DNA of 64,000 nucleotides from Alphaproteobacteria bacterium. Lineage in GTDB: Bacteria; Pseudomonadota; Alphaproteobacteria; Micavibrionales; Micavibrionaceae. Location: contig JAJFGS010000013.1 of the NCBI GenBank assembly GCA_021775995.1, positions 620,001 through 684,000 of the forward strand, given 5' to 3'. The position numbers and the translations under genes are program-made. A model generated the notes under the pieces. That model did no database searches and had not been told where the DNA came from. It saw only the letters and a list, made by a program, of their open reading frames with translations. Every line of letters begins with the position of its first letter. Position 1 is the first letter of the stretch. Shown piece by piece: positions 39,732-49,939 of this stretch.

Positions 39732-40901
39732 ATGTTACGCCTCCTATTCATATTCATGTTTTTAGCAATTCCTGCCATGGCGCAGACCCCCCTCCCTTCT
39801 TCTCACCCCGTTAAAGAAGTCGAACAACAATTAAAAAACAAAAAAGCAGGAAAGAAAAAGCTTCAATCAGAGTTAAAAAGCATTGAAAACGAGCTCTCTG
39901 AAAAAAAGAAAAAACTTATCTCTGTTGCCAAAGATATTAACCGCAATGAAAAAACTCTAGTGCGCTTAGAAAAAAGCATTGCAACAAAACAAGAAGAACA
40001 AGATCAAATTGAACAAAGACTTCAAGAAGATAAAAAATCAATATCTGACCTTATTCTTGCGTTAGAGCGTATGAGACGCGTTCCACCAGAAGCCATCATA
40101 TCACGCCCTGACTCACCATTAAAAACTGCCCAAAGCACAATATTACTTCATAGTATTTTACCAAGGGTTCATAAACGCGCAGAAAAACTAAAAACTGATT
40201 TAGAGAAATTAAATGATCTCCTCGAAAGCTTAGAAAAAGACAAAAAACAGGCGTTAACAATTTCAAAAGACTTAAAGAAAAACCAGAAAAATTTATCTAC
40301 CCTTCTTTCAAACCGTGAAACTATTTATGCTCGAACAGAAAAAAATATTGTAAAACAACAAGCCGAACTCAAGCAGATTTCTTTACAAGCAAGAAACTTA
40401 AAAGATCTGGTTAGAAAAATAGAAGAAAAACAAAACTTAGAAAATAAAAGAAGAAAAAAAGAACAAGAGGCGCGCAATCAAGCAACCATCCCTTCCCGCA
40501 CACCTATTCCCAGATCCGGCAAAGCACAATTACCGGCTAGCGGCACAATATTTGTTGGTTACGGAAAAACAGATGATATTGGTGCCGTCTCCCAAGGCAT
40601 TAAAATAAAAACCCGCCCAAAAGCTCTAATCGTAGCTCCCATGGGCGGTGTCGTTGATTATGCTGGGAAATTTAAAGGGTATGGGCAAATTATCATCTTA
40701 AAACATCAAAAAGGATATCACAGCCTTATTGCAGGATTGGGGAAAATTGATACAGTAGTCGGACGCGCTGTTGCGGCTGGAGAACCAATTGGCATAATGC
40801 CAGCATCGGGCGGTGACAGTACGATGCAAACATTATATTATGAGCTGCGTTATAATGGACAACCAGTTAACCCGTCTAAAAAAATTTACGGGCTTAAATA
40901 G
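39732..40901 (+). CDS. EnvC-like murein hydrolase activator (degenerate LytM)
   Basis: 389 residues. A signal peptide ends in IPAMA, then a coiled coil spans about 25-245 and a C-terminal LytM/M23 fold about 265-388. The metal ligands of active M23 peptidases are largely gone: the first motif reads GIKIKT without His or Asp and the last reads TLYYELR in place of HLHFE. Only the His of YHSLIAGL remains. This is the pattern of EnvC/NlpD-type amidase activators. Start ATG 39732 opens the signal peptide. It lies 23 nt before ctpA, the usual neighbour. Confidence 0.88.
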   Translation: MLRLLFIFMFLAIPAMAQTPLPSSHPVKEVEQQLKNKKAGKKKLQSELKSIENELSEKKKKLISVAKDINRNEKTLVRLEKSIATKQEEQDQIEQRLQEDKKSISDLILALERMRRVPPEAIISRPDSPLKTAQSTILLHSILPRVHKRAEKLKTDLEKLNDLLESLEKDKKQALTISKDLKKNQKNLSTLLSNRETIYARTEKNIVKQQAELKQISLQARNLKDLVRKIEEKQNLENKRRKKEQEARNQATIPSRTPIPRSGKAQLPASGTIFVGYGKTDDIGAVSQGIKIKTRPKALIVAPMGGVVDYAGKFKGYGQIIILKHQKGYHSLIAGLGKIDTVVGRAVAAGEPIGIMPASGGDSTMQTLYYELRYNGQPVNPSKKIYGLK

Positions 40902-40924
40902 ATTTTTAAAGGAATAAATACAAA

Positions 40925-42289
40925 ATGCGCATTTTCGGTTATCTCATCTTAAGTTTTTTGCTACTTCCTTCTTCCGTTGCTTATGCGCAAGAAGAGGAAA
41001 GAACAGCGCCTACTAAAGAAGAACAGATAAAAGCACAAACAGCACAAGATACATATCGTCAGCTCAATCTTTTCGGCGATGTTTTTGAACGTGTTCGTGG
41101 TCAATATGTTGAACCACTCACTGATGAAGAAATTGTTGAAAAATCAATCGAAGGATTGTTGACGAGCCTTGATCCTCATTCCTCTTACTTAGATGATGAT
41201 GATTACAAAGACATGCAAGTTCAAACGCGTGGTGAATTTGGCGGACTAGGTATTGAAGTAACAATGGAAAATGGTTTTGTAAAAGTTGTCTCCCCTATTG
41301 ATGAAACACCGGCAGCTAAAGCTGGCGTTCAGGCAGGTGACTACATCACCCATTTGGATAGTGAACAAGTTATGGGGCTTTCCCTATCTGAAGCCGTTGA
41401 TAAAATGCGCGGTAAAGTTGGTGAGCCAATCATTTTATCTATCGTTCGCGAAGGTGCCGAAGAGACTATGGATATTGAAGTCGTTCGTGACATTATTAAA
41501 ATTCAATCTGTTAAAAGTCGCGTAGAACAAGAAGATGTTGGTTATATCCGCGTAACAACGTTCAACCAAAACACAATGCCTGGCGTCAAAAAAGCCGTTG
41601 CTGATATCAAAGAAGAAGCAGGTGACAAAATTGTCGGCTATGTTCTGGATCTTCGTAATAATCCAGGTGGTTTGTTGGATCAAGCCATCAGCGTATCTGA
41701 TGCTTTTCTCGATAAAGGTGAGATTGTTTCCACACGCGGACGTAATGAAAACGATACGAAGCGGGACAATGCTACACCAGGTGATTTAACGGATGGCAAA
41801 CCTATTATTGTATTGGTTAACGGTGGTTCGGCCTCGGCCTCTGAAATTGTAGCGGGTGCCTTACAAGATCACCGCCGCGCTCTTATTTTGGGAACCCAAT
41901 CTTTCGGGAAAGGTTCCGTACAAACTGTTATTCCATTACCAGGTCATGGCGCAATGCGCTTAACGACAGCACGTTATTACACGCCTTCTGGGCGCTCTAT
42001 TCAATCTGAAGGAATTGAACCAGATATCATCGTTGAACAAGCAAAACTAGAAGAGCTTGCACATGGAAAACGTACGCGTGAAAGCGATCTTCGCGGTGCT
42101 ATTACAAATGATAGTAAAGTAAAAAGAAAACTCAAAGAAGAAGCAGAAAAAGTACTTGGCAAAAAAGAAGAGGAAAAGCCTGCAGATTATCAACTGAATC
42201 GTGCCTTGGATCTAATGCACGGCATTGTTCTATACAGTGACAGTGATAAGCCACAACAAGTCATTGCAAAGGCCAAAACTGTTCAGTAA
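40925..42289 (+). CDS. ctpA: Carboxy-terminal processing protease (S41)
   Basis: 454 residues. Signal peptide (ending in VAYA), a PDZ domain (about 95-175, with GGLGIEVTMENG) and the S41 domain with catalytic Ser in GGSASASEIVAG and Lys in GTQSFGKGSVQT. A charged C-terminal tail (about 370-450) is of unknown role. CtpA processes periplasmic substrates and degrades wall hydrolases; the partner EnvC-like gene lies just upstream. Confidence 0.95.
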   Translation: MRIFGYLILSFLLLPSSVAYAQEEERTAPTKEEQIKAQTAQDTYRQLNLFGDVFERVRGQYVEPLTDEEIVEKSIEGLLTSLDPHSSYLDDDDYKDMQVQTRGEFGGLGIEVTMENGFVKVVSPIDETPAAKAGVQAGDYITHLDSEQVMGLSLSEAVDKMRGKVGEPIILSIVREGAEETMDIEVVRDIIKIQSVKSRVEQEDVGYIRVTTFNQNTMPGVKKAVADIKEEAGDKIVGYVLDLRNNPGGLLDQAISVSDAFLDKGEIVSTRGRNENDTKRDNATPGDLTDGKPIIVLVNGGSASASEIVAGALQDHRRALILGTQSFGKGSVQTVIPLPGHGAMRLTTARYYTPSGRSIQSEGIEPDIIVEQAKLEELAHGKRTRESDLRGAITNDSKVKRKLKEEAEKVLGKKEEEKPADYQLNRALDLMHGIVLYSDSDKPQQVIAKAKTVQ

Positions 42290-42296
42290 GTAAAAA

Positions 42297-43469
42297 ATGA
42301 GCGATTTTCAAAATAATTTGGATGAAGAAATAGAAAAGCGTCGCAACAGTGAGACGGAATCTGATAATCCAACAGAAAATAAAACTAAAAGAATCTCAAA
42401 CTCTTTTTCTTTCCGCACCTTTTTATCAGGGTTAGTTATTTGTTTGGGGTTTACAACTTGCCTAATTGGTTGGGCTTGGTACAAATCCAAAGCAACAAAC
42501 TTAGCTTTAATGGAAAAACTACCATCAAAAACAGCGATTGTAGAATTTGTTGATGGCGGCCCTAACGTTGCAAACTCCCAAACAACACTTAACATTCCAA
42601 GTAACATTCCAAAAGTTGAAAACGCCGATGTTGATACGAACGAGACCGAAGAGCCTAAGGTAGAGAAAGATGACTCAAGCACTCCGTCAAAACTTACCGA
42701 AAATTCTGCTTATGGTCTATTGCCCAAAATTGACGAAACAACTGGTACGAAGCCTTTTAAGGCTTACCAATCACCTTTCGAAAAAAAGACTGACAAACCG
42801 CTTTTGTCTTTCGTTATTTCTAATTTAGGTCTTTCAGCAACAAAAACCGAAAATATCATAGAGAATTTTCCTCCACAAATAAGTTTATCTTTTTCACCTT
42901 ACAGCAATAATTTAGAATTATTAACAGACACTGCACAAAAAGACGGACATGAAATATGGTTATCTTTGCCAATGGAAACCAGAGACTACCCTCTAAATGA
43001 TCCTGGACCTTCGACATTGTTGATTAATGCTAGCGCAGAAAAGAACCAAGCACGACTCCATAACATTCTAGGTAGTACCCAAGGTTATGTTGGATTTATT
43101 AGCCCTACCAATCATATTTTTAAAACTGAAGATGCCAATGTTAATCCTTCTGTCAAAGAAATCTTTGAGCGTGGCCTTGCTATCATTGATAGCAATATGT
43201 CTATACGCAGTTTTATCGGCGGTTTAGCCGACAGAAACGACTACCCACACGCTCAAAATAATTTATGGCTGGATGATAATTTATCACCTTCATCGCTCAA
43301 TCAAAATATTCGTAAAATTACAGAATATGGAGAAAAAAATAAAAATATTATCGTCATGCTTCGCCCCTACCCCTCCAGTTTGAAAGCTGTGCAAAAGTTT
43401 TTAAACTCAAATGCAGCTGATAAATTCGAGCTTGCCCCTGTTTCAGCTCAACTTAAGAACAACTACTAA
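42297..43469 (+). CDS. Divergent polysaccharide deacetylase (YibQ-like)
   Basis: 390 residues. A cytoplasmic N-terminus of about 40 residues, one transmembrane helix (about 41-61), a Thr/Glu-rich linker, and a C-terminal domain (about 170-388) with LSFVISNLGLSATKTENII and ISLSFSPYSNN, matching the divergent polysaccharide deacetylase family (YibQ). The family is often next to envC-ctpA, as here. Enzymatic activity is unproven for the family. It follows ctpA by 7 nt and directly abuts rppH. Confidence 0.82.
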   Translation: MSDFQNNLDEEIEKRRNSETESDNPTENKTKRISNSFSFRTFLSGLVICLGFTTCLIGWAWYKSKATNLALMEKLPSKTAIVEFVDGGPNVANSQTTLNIPSNIPKVENADVDTNETEEPKVEKDDSSTPSKLTENSAYGLLPKIDETTGTKPFKAYQSPFEKKTDKPLLSFVISNLGLSATKTENIIENFPPQISLSFSPYSNNLELLTDTAQKDGHEIWLSLPMETRDYPLNDPGPSTLLINASAEKNQARLHNILGSTQGYVGFISPTNHIFKTEDANVNPSVKEIFERGLAIIDSNMSIRSFIGGLADRNDYPHAQNNLWLDDNLSPSSLNQNIRKITEYGEKNKNIIVMLRPYPSSLKAVQKFLNSNAADKFELAPVSAQLKNNY

Positions 43470-43943
43470 ATGACCAAAACTTTATATCGTCCCTGCGTTG
43501 GTATAGCCCTATTCAACAATGAAGGTAAAGTTTTTGTCGGTGAACGTATTGATACAGCTGGCGCATGGCAAATGCCCCAAGGCGGTATTGATCCTGATGA
43601 GGATTTAGAAATTGCAGCTTTCAGGGAACTAAAAGAAGAAATTGGTACAAACAACGCCACCTTATTAAAAATTCATAATGAGACAATCTGTTATGAAACT
43701 CCGTTAGAAATTAGAGATCACTTACAAAAAGTTTGGGGTAAACCCTATATAGGCCAAGAACAGACATGGATTGCTATGCGCTTTACTGGTGATGACAGTG
43801 ATATTGCGCTTGACGCCGATGAATATCCTGAGTTTTCTCAATGGCAATGGATTGATCTTGATAAGACCCTAGAGCTCATCGTGCCTTTTAAACGCAAGAC
43901 TTATGAAATACTTATCGAAGCGTTTAAAGAATTTTCTGCCTAA
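43470..43943 (+). CDS. rppH: RNA pyrophosphohydrolase RppH
   Basis: 157 residues, Nudix hydrolase that removes pyrophosphate from 5'-triphosphate RNA. The Nudix box [20 protein letters not shown] is present, with the N-terminal [11 protein letters not shown] and the [16 protein letters not shown] region of RppH. The stop of the upstream gene directly abuts this ATG. Its last 4 nt overlap convergent tolB. Confidence 0.93.
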   Translation: MTKTLYRPCVGIALFNNEGKVFVGERIDTAGAWQMPQGGIDPDEDLEIAAFRELKEEIGTNNATLLKIHNETICYETPLEIRDHLQKVWGKPYIGQEQTWIAMRFTGDDSDIALDADEYPEFSQWQWIDLDKTLELIVPFKRKTYEILIEAFKEFSA

Positions 43944-45268
43944 GGATTAATTGGACTCCAAGCAGGATCAGATCCGCCAGCTGGAGTCTTTAACACCCGC
44001 TCATTATACCCTGTTAAATCTATTGTATAGATTTTAGCGGAACGCCCCTTACCACCTTGCGTACGAACTTCTTTAAAATATGTCAGCACACGACCATTTG
44101 GTGACCAACTTGGACCTTCAACATGGTATGCTTTGGTAATAAGCCTCTCACCTGAACCATCTGGCTTAATCACACCAATATAAAACTGCCCCCCTAACAT
44201 TTTTGTAAAGGCAATTAAATCACCACGTGGTGACCAAACAGGGTTCGCATAGTTACCTTTACCAAAGCTAATACGGCGCACATCACCGCCACTATTGTTC
44301 ATGACGTAGAGTTGTTGAGAACCACCACGGTCAGATTCAAAAACAATCCGCTTTCCATCTGGTGCATAAGATGGCGCAGTATCAATGCCACTATTGGTTG
44401 TTAGCTGGCGTGACTGACGATTGCGTAAATCCAATTCATAAACATCAGAATTTCCGTTTTTGGCCAAACTCATGACAACACTATTTCCACTGGGTGAAAA
44501 CCGTGGAGCAAATGTCATACCTGGAAAATTTCCTAATAACTCCTGACGTCCTGTATCAATGTTATAAAGATAAACACGCGGCTTACCACCTTTATAGGAC
44601 ATGTAAGTAATTTCTTGCGCCGTTGGAGAAAAGCGTGGCGTTAACACAAGCTCCCCTGCGGGCGTTAAATAACGATGGTTTTGTCCATCTTGATCCATAA
44701 TTGCAAGGCGCTTTATTCTGTTTGTTGCCGCGCCACTTTCTGCAATATAAACAATACGGGTATCAAAGTACCCATCTTCTCCTGTAATACGCTTGTAAAT
44801 TTCATCAGAAATAATATGGGCGATACGACGCCAATTCTGTTCGTTCGTCATATAGGCCATACCTGTAAGCTGCTGTTGGGAAAACACATCCCACAAGCGG
44901 AACTCAACACGCGTACGACCATCTTCGGCCTTCGTCACTGAGCCAGAGACAAGTGCCTTCGCATTAATGGCACGCCACTCACCAAAACGTGGATTTTCGC
45001 TTTCAATGGACTCAGGAGACTGTATAAAACTTTGCGGATTAAGAGGATCAAACAAGCCAGAACTTTGTAAATTACGTGCAATAATAGCAGGGATGTCACG
45101 TGCAAAATTAGAATAGGCAGGATTTTCAGGATAAAACTTACTGACCGCTATTGGCACAGCTTGTGCACTCCCTGCCGTCACGGCTGGCGCTTTAATTTGT
45201 GCGTTGGCGGAATGAGATGCCATGACCACAACAATCATTATGAATAGCGTTTTTATTAAGTTTTTCAT
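43940..45268 (-). CDS. tolB: Tol-Pal system protein TolB
   Basis: 442 residues. Periplasmic beta-propeller that links the Tol motor to Pal and outer-membrane constriction. Signal peptide ends in SHSANA; N-terminal domain about 25-165, then WD40-like repeats visible as [41 protein letters not shown] and [12 protein letters not shown]. It ends the tolQRAB run. No pal gene follows; the next gene downstream is convergent rppH. Confidence 0.96.
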   Translation of the reverse strand: MKNLIKTLFIMIVVVMASHSANAQIKAPAVTAGSAQAVPIAVSKFYPENPAYSNFARDIPAIIARNLQSSGLFDPLNPQSFIQSPESIESENPRFGEWRAINAKALVSGSVTKAEDGRTRVEFRLWDVFSQQQLTGMAYMTNEQNWRRIAHIISDEIYKRITGEDGYFDTRIVYIAESGAATNRIKRLAIMDQDGQNHRYLTPAGELVLTPRFSPTAQEITYMSYKGGKPRVYLYNIDTGRQELLGNFPGMTFAPRFSPSGNSVVMSLAKNGNSDVYELDLRNRQSRQLTTNSGIDTAPSYAPDGKRIVFESDRGGSQQLYVMNNSGGDVRRISFGKGNYANPVWSPRGDLIAFTKMLGGQFYIGVIKPDGSGERLITKAYHVEGPSWSPNGRVLTYFKEVRTQGGKGRSAKIYTIDLTGYNERVLKTPAGGSDPAWSPINP

Positions 45269-45297
45269 TTTAAGCTCCTGCTTATTTATTCTGTTTA

Positions 45298-46179
45298 TTA
45301 AGTAACATGACTCGGGTCAAAAGGCACATCGATATATTGATCTTTCCAGACTTCATATTTGTCCTGCGGAACATTCAAATACTGACAATTAGAATCATCA
45401 AATGCCCACCTCACACTCTGTGCTAATGCTGCAAAGGCAGGATCATTAGCTTCGCGCCATTTTTCCAAAACTTCAACTTTCTTCAAGCTACGGTCGGCAT
45501 TTACCCAAATACGTGCTATAACAACTAAATCACTTACACCTTTTGCACCACTTGGAATATTGTTCCAACAGCTAATTAATTGGTTCGTTAATGCACCTAG
45601 TTCATTCTGCGTCATATATTCTGCAAAAGGAGCGTCGGGCGTTGCTTCCGCAATTTCGTCTGCACCTTCATTATCAGAAAACTCTTCACTATCTTGCAAG
45701 TTTTTCATCAGAGATTCCAAAGGGTCTTCTTGCTGAACGGCTTCTTCTTTATCCTCAACCTTCTTTTCAGGCGGCTTTGGTTTTTCTAATTTCTCGGTTG
45801 GCAATGGCGGCACCTTAGGCGTTGGCTTCACCGTATCTTTTTTCTCTTTTGGCTTTTCAAGTGGTGTTACTTTCGGTGGTTCTTTTGCTTCCACCTTCGG
45901 TGGAGCTTCTACTTTTTTTTCAACCTTCGGTGCCTGCTTAGGTTCTTCCACCACAGGCTTTAATTTATTTTCCGATGGTGGTTTATTGGTTGTTGTAATG
46001 TCAGCGGGGTTAATAACTTCAATCGCAATGGGTTGGGGAATAACAGGTGGCTTTGAAATATAAGGCAACACCACCATCCCTGATAGCAATACCCCAACAT
46101 GCAACATAACAGAAATGCTCAGAGCTTTTTTTGTCTCTGGCGTAAATTCAAATCCATCTTGTGCAAATATAGCGGTCAT
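45298..46179 (-). CDS. tolA: Tol-Pal system protein TolA
   Basis: 293 residues. One N-terminal membrane helix (about 21-41), a Pro/Lys/Glu-rich central region (about 70-170) that should span the periplasm, and a C-terminal TolA/TonB-like domain (about 195-292) with [11 protein letters not shown] and [19 protein letters not shown]. The central region uses PPK and EKP repeats rather than the long alanine-rich helix of E. coli. Lies 29 nt upstream of tolB. Confidence 0.92.
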   Translation of the reverse strand: MTAIFAQDGFEFTPETKKALSISVMLHVGVLLSGMVVLPYISKPPVIPQPIAIEVINPADITTTNKPPSENKLKPVVEEPKQAPKVEKKVEAPPKVEAKEPPKVTPLEKPKEKKDTVKPTPKVPPLPTEKLEKPKPPEKKVEDKEEAVQQEDPLESLMKNLQDSEEFSDNEGADEIAEATPDAPFAEYMTQNELGALTNQLISCWNNIPSGAKGVSDLVVIARIWVNADRSLKKVEVLEKWREANDPAFAALAQSVRWAFDDSNCQYLNVPQDKYEVWKDQYIDVPFDPSHVT

Positions 46180-46229
46180 ACTGGGAATCTAGAAACCTTT
46201 TATGGTCTTTTTGTGAAAAAAATAGACCA

Positions 46230-46670
46230 TTATTGGGCACCAGTGCTATCAGAAAGCAATGCCACTTTACGAAATCCTGCAGCATTAATATCCCCAAGCA
46301 CTCTCATGACAGCACCATAATCTAGACCTTTATTTGCCTTTATGTATATCCGTGCGTCGGGATTATTATCTGTCATTGAGCTTAATAAATTAACCAGCCT
46401 CTCTTTTTTAACTTCAGTTTCACCAACATAAAGCTTTCCACTTTTTTCAAGACTTACTTCAATGGGCTGATTATCTTCATCACTAATGGCTTGCGCTTTG
46501 CTATCGGGCAAATCAATTGGTACACCCGCTGTTAATAACGGCGCAGTCACCATAAAAACAACCAAAAGCACCAGCATAATATCAACAAACGGCGTGACAT
46601 TAATCTCTGCCATGGGACGATAGGTTTGTCGCCCGCCTGCTCTACTACTACCGCTTAAATTAACACCCAT
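46230..46670 (-). CDS. tolR: Tol-Pal system protein TolR
   Basis: 146 residues, ExbD/TolR family. N-terminal cytoplasmic tail, then one helix with the proton-path Asp in FVDIMLVLLVVFMVTAP (about 29-45), and a periplasmic domain ending AGFRKVALLSD. It starts 1 nt after the tolQ stop. Confidence 0.95.
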   Translation of the reverse strand: MGVNLSGSSRAGGRQTYRPMAEINVTPFVDIMLVLLVVFMVTAPLLTAGVPIDLPDSKAQAISDEDNQPIEVSLEKSGKLYVGETEVKKERLVNLLSSMTDNNPDARIYIKANKGLDYGAVMRVLGDINAAGFRKVALLSDSTGAQ

Positions 46671-47435
46671 TTAAGCAACCTTTCTAGGAGATTTAGAATC
46701 TTGTGATTCCAAATGACGAGACAAGATAGCCGTGAATTCAGTTACGAAAGCATCAAGACGTCCCGCATAACGGCTCAAACGATTGCTGTAGCCATTATAA
46801 GCCACAACGGCAGGAATAGCGGCAACAAGACCAAGTGCCGTCGCAAATAAAGCCTCTGCCATACCGGGAGCCACAACCGCCAATGAGGTATTATTGGTTG
46901 CTGCAATCGCCTTAAAGCTATTGATAATCCCCCACACCGTTCCAAAAAGCCCGATAAATGGAGCGGTTGAGCCAACCGTTGCCAAAAACGTCATGCCGCG
47001 CTCCAACCTGTTCATCTCACGATTAATGGTGACGGCCATAGCACGTTCAACACGTTGACGTAAACTGGCTTGTAATTCTTCACGCGCAGGAATGCCTGAC
47101 TGAACAGTGTTTTGCCATTCTTCCATACCTGCAGAAAATGTTTTTAAAAGAGGATCATGGGGACTTTTTTTAATTCGTTGATAAAGTTTATCAAGAGGTT
47201 CCCCAGACCAAAAAGCGTCTTCAAATTTTTTGGCGCGGCGCGTTAACTTCGCTAACGTTGCTCTCTTTTCAAAAATAACAACCCAACACCAAACCGAAGA
47301 CACAACCAACATCAGCATCACAAGTTTAACAATAATGTCAGCCTGTAAAAACAGACCAAACATACTTAAATCATGGTCGCCCACACTGCCCGCTAAAACT
47401 GCGGCATCGACGGCTCTATCTGGTAATTCTTCCAT
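46671..47435 (-). CDS. tolQ: Tol-Pal system protein TolQ
   Basis: 254 residues, MotA/TolQ/ExbB proton-channel family with three membrane helices (about 30-50, 150-175 and 185-210). The third-helix motif GLVAAIPAVVAYN is typical. With TolR it forms the motor that energises TolA during division. It lies 4 nt after ybgC, as in many proteobacteria. Confidence 0.95.
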   Translation of the reverse strand: MEELPDRAVDAAVLAGSVGDHDLSMFGLFLQADIIVKLVMLMLVVSSVWCWVVIFEKRATLAKLTRRAKKFEDAFWSGEPLDKLYQRIKKSPHDPLLKTFSAGMEEWQNTVQSGIPAREELQASLRQRVERAMAVTINREMNRLERGMTFLATVGSTAPFIGLFGTVWGIINSFKAIAATNNTSLAVVAPGMAEALFATALGLVAAIPAVVAYNGYSNRLSRYAGRLDAFVTEFTAILSRHLESQDSKSPRKVA

Positions 47436-47439
47436 TTAT

Positions 47440-47853
47440 CTACTCTTTCTCTAGGTAATCTTTTAACTTATTTATTAATTCTTCAGGAATTCGGACTGGC
47501 TTTCCCTGAAGATCAATACAAACTAACGTAACATCCATGGTAAATACGGTATTATTTTGGCACTTTATAACCTGATTCATCACAAATGACGTATTTTTCA
47601 TGTTTTTTACGTGAGATTCAACAGATAACAGGTCATCCAGCTTTACCATCCGCAGGTAATCCGCCTCCAAATGCCTCACCACAAAGGCCATCTTGTGTTT
47701 TTTAGTGACTTCAGAGACAGGTAAACCTAAATCCCGCAACAAATCAGACCGCCCCTGCTCACAGAATCTTATAAAATTACCATGATACATGGCACCGCCC
47801 ACATCGGTATCTTCGTAATAAACCCGATATTCTGATTTATGTATCTTGGTCAT
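47440..47853 (-). CDS. ybgC: Acyl-CoA thioesterase YbgC
   Basis: 137 residues, hotdog-fold thioesterase. The active-site region YYEDTDVGGAMYHGNFIRF (Asp at about residue 17) matches 4-hydroxybenzoyl-CoA-type/YbgC enzymes. It is the first gene of the classic ybgC-tolQRAB set. Its start lies inside the end of the YgjV-like gene (17-nt overlap). Confidence 0.93.
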   Translation of the reverse strand: MTKIHKSEYRVYYEDTDVGGAMYHGNFIRFCEQGRSDLLRDLGLPVSEVTKKHKMAFVVRHLEADYLRMVKLDDLLSVESHVKNMKNTSFVMNQVIKCQNNTVFTMDVTLVCIDLQGKPVRIPEELINKLKDYLEKE

Positions 47854-48358
47854 TGGTACGTACCTTTTTGTCCTTTAATAATCTAAATATCGTAACTGTA
47901 TTTGTCGCCTGTATAAACAACTCGGTTATAATCCCCCCAATGGATTGGAAAATAGTATTATAAATTAACCAAGGGCCTGACCCTACAAGTAAAAATAACC
48001 GTAAGCGAATACCTGAAAGCTTATACATTGAAAAAGTCCCTAAACACCCAGAAAAAATGGGCAATACATCTACAGGACGTTCATAAACAAGTAAGCCTAC
48101 AGCAAGGTATATCAAAATAAAACACGCCATAACAACGTTGGAATTATGAAATTTTATAGATAGCCCTATACGGAAAGAATTGATAAAATTAACAACCATT
48201 GCTGCATAAGCTCCCAAAAAATAAAAGTGGCAGGAAAACAACATCGCTCCTGTCAGCATAATTATCTTAAGGCGTTTATCGCATCTATGACTAAAAGCCG
48301 TAATAACCAAGGCACTAGCAATAATGCCTACCACCTGAATAAACACAGTATCACTCAT
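47837..48358 (-). CDS. YgjV-like inner-membrane protein
   Basis: 173 residues with five or six hydrophobic helices and a start FIQVVGIIASALVITAFSHRCDKRLKI typical of the Imp-YgjV family. The cytoplasmic tail ends in KDKKVRTNDQDT. Function in this family is unknown. Its end overlaps the ybgC start by 17 nt, so translation of ybgC may depend on it. It would be the promoter-proximal gene of the tol operon. Confidence 0.72.
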   Translation of the reverse strand: MSDTVFIQVVGIIASALVITAFSHRCDKRLKIIMLTGAMLFSCHFYFLGAYAAMVVNFINSFRIGLSIKFHNSNVVMACFILIYLAVGLLVYERPVDVLPIFSGCLGTFSMYKLSGIRLRLFLLVGSGPWLIYNTIFQSIGGIITELFIQATNTVTIFRLLKDKKVRTNDQDT

Positions 48359-48406
48359 CTAATAAGACACTCTAATTTATATATTTTGGTCATATCATAC
48401 CCTTCT

Positions 48407-48503
48407 GTCATACCCTGAATTTACGAAGTAAATTCTAGGGGTATCCATGAATCATTGAATAGATCGCCCTAGAATTTTTGAAATTAAAAATTCAGGCGAT
48501 GAC
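48407..48503. repeat. Palindromic repeat (CTGAATTT / AAATTCAG family)
   Basis: A 97-bp imperfect palindrome. It starts GTCATACCCTGAATTTACG and ends, on the other strand, GTCATCGCCTGAATTTTTA. The same family, with AATTCTAGGG and TTCCCCTGGAATT internal pieces, recurs at 52510-52600. Confidence 0.75.
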
Positions 48504-48515
48504 ATTTTACTTTTG

Positions 48516-48803
48516 TTAACAGATATCATGATATAAATCTCTCCATTCTGGATTTTCTGTTTCAATTAATTTCACTTTTGCTTCTCTTCTATATTTTTTT
48601 AAACGTTTTTCTCTTTTTATCGCATTTTCAATGTCCTCATACACATCAAAATAAGCCAGTTTGTGAACATTATATTTTTCAGTAAACCCTTCGACTGCAT
48701 TATTTTTATGTTGGTAAACACGCTTTGCTAAATCTGATGTAACGCCTATATATAAAGTACCATTTTTATGACTGGTTAAAATATAAACAAAATATTGCTT
48801 CAT
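48516..48803 (-). CDS. GIY-YIG nuclease domain protein (UPF0213-like)
   Basis: 95 residues. The GIY-YIG core is visible as FVYILTSHKNGTLYIGVTSD (Tyr at about 5 and 18, the YIG part as YIGV) with the Arg of LAKRVYQHK and the Glu in FTEKYN. This is the stand-alone YhbQ/UPF0213 type. Its start overlaps the ruvB stop by 1 nt (TAATG), so it is translationally linked to the ruvB gene. A role in repair is suggested by position only. Confidence 0.82.
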   Translation of the reverse strand: MKQYFVYILTSHKNGTLYIGVTSDLAKRVYQHKNNAVEGFTEKYNVHKLAYFDVYEDIENAIKREKRLKKYRREAKVKLIETENPEWRDLYHDIC

Positions 48804-49828
48804 TATTCATCAAACAAACTATCTTGGTCAATTTTTTTTGGTTTTAAACCTAAATAGAGATAACCTTTCTCTGACATGCAACGCCCACGCGGGGTGCGTT
48901 GAATAAAACCCTGTTGCACCAGATAGGGTTCAATCACATCTTCAACAACATCGCGTTGCTCTGATAAAACCGCAGCAATAGTCTCAACACCAACTGGACC
49001 GCCACCGTAATTTTCAACGATACAACTCATATAACGACGGTCCATTGTATCCAAACCTTGTGCATCAACATCCATACGCTTCATAGCAAGATCAGCAATA
49101 TTTTTATCAACTTTTTTAACCTTCTCGACTTGTGCAAAATCACGCACACGGCGGGTTAGGCGTCCCGCAATACGAGGTGTTCCGCGCGAGCGCTTAGCAA
49201 TTTCCTGTGCGCCATCCTCCGTCATCACCATATTTAAAATTTTTCCAGAACGTTGGACAATCAACCCTAGCTCTTCATCTGTATAAAACTCTAAGCGTAA
49301 TGGAATACCAAATCTGTCACGTAAAGGATTGGTCAGTAAGCCACTGCGTGTCGTTGCTCCAATCAATGTAAATGATGGTAATTCAATTTGTACCGAGCGT
49401 GCTGCAGGACCTTCGCCAATAATCAAATCTAATTTTCTATCTTCCATGGCAGGGTAAAGAATTTCTTCTACTGCGCTGTTGAGGCGATGGATTTCATCAA
49501 TGAATAAAACATCGTGTGGTTGCAGATTGGTTAGGATTGCCGCCAAGTCCCCCGCCTTACCAATGACAGGGCCAGACGTTGCCCGAAAGCCAACGCCCAT
49601 CTCCTTGGCAATAATTTGCGCCAGTGTTGTTTTACCCAGACCTGGAGGGCCAAACAACAACACATGATCCATTGCATCACCGCGTGTTTTGGCCGCTTCT
49701 ATATATACTTTTAAATTCTCCCGCATCGCAGGCTGGCCAATAAATTCTGATAGCGTTAACGGACGCAATGGATTTTCTTCAAAAGACTCAGCTTCATGTT
49801 GTTGTTTTTGTAGAACAGGATTATTCAT
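48803..49828 (-). CDS. ruvB: Holliday junction helicase RuvB
   Basis: 341 residues, AAA+ motor that drives branch migration. P-loop GPPGLGKTT (about 60-68), Walker [11 protein letters not shown], sensor I GATTRSG, arginine finger region PLRDRFG, and the C-terminal winged helix with TPRGR. It is separated from ruvA by a 111-bp gap holding a palindromic repeat. Confidence 0.97.
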   Translation of the reverse strand: MNNPVLQKQQHEAESFEENPLRPLTLSEFIGQPAMRENLKVYIEAAKTRGDAMDHVLLFGPPGLGKTTLAQIIAKEMGVGFRATSGPVIGKAGDLAAILTNLQPHDVLFIDEIHRLNSAVEEILYPAMEDRKLDLIIGEGPAARSVQIELPSFTLIGATTRSGLLTNPLRDRFGIPLRLEFYTDEELGLIVQRSGKILNMVMTEDGAQEIAKRSRGTPRIAGRLTRRVRDFAQVEKVKKVDKNIADLAMKRMDVDAQGLDTMDRRYMSCIVENYGGGPVGVETIAAVLSEQRDVVEDVIEPYLVQQGFIQRTPRGRCMSEKGYLYLGLKPKKIDQDSLFDE

Positions 49829-49844
49829 ATGACCACCTTATAAT

Positions 49845-49927
49845 GTCATCCCGAGCAAAGTCGAGGGATCTTAAATTGAACCACCAGATAAGATTCCTCC
49901 GCTTCACTTCGTTTCGGTCGGAATGAC
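49845..49927. repeat. Palindromic repeat between ruvB and ruvA
   Basis: 83-bp imperfect palindrome starting GTCATCCCGAGCAAAGTCGA; the other strand starts GTCATTCCGACCGAAACGAA and continues with AAGCGGAGGAATCT. It is the intergenic relative of the copy inside rnhB. Confidence 0.85.
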
Positions 49928-49939
49928 AAAATTGTATTA

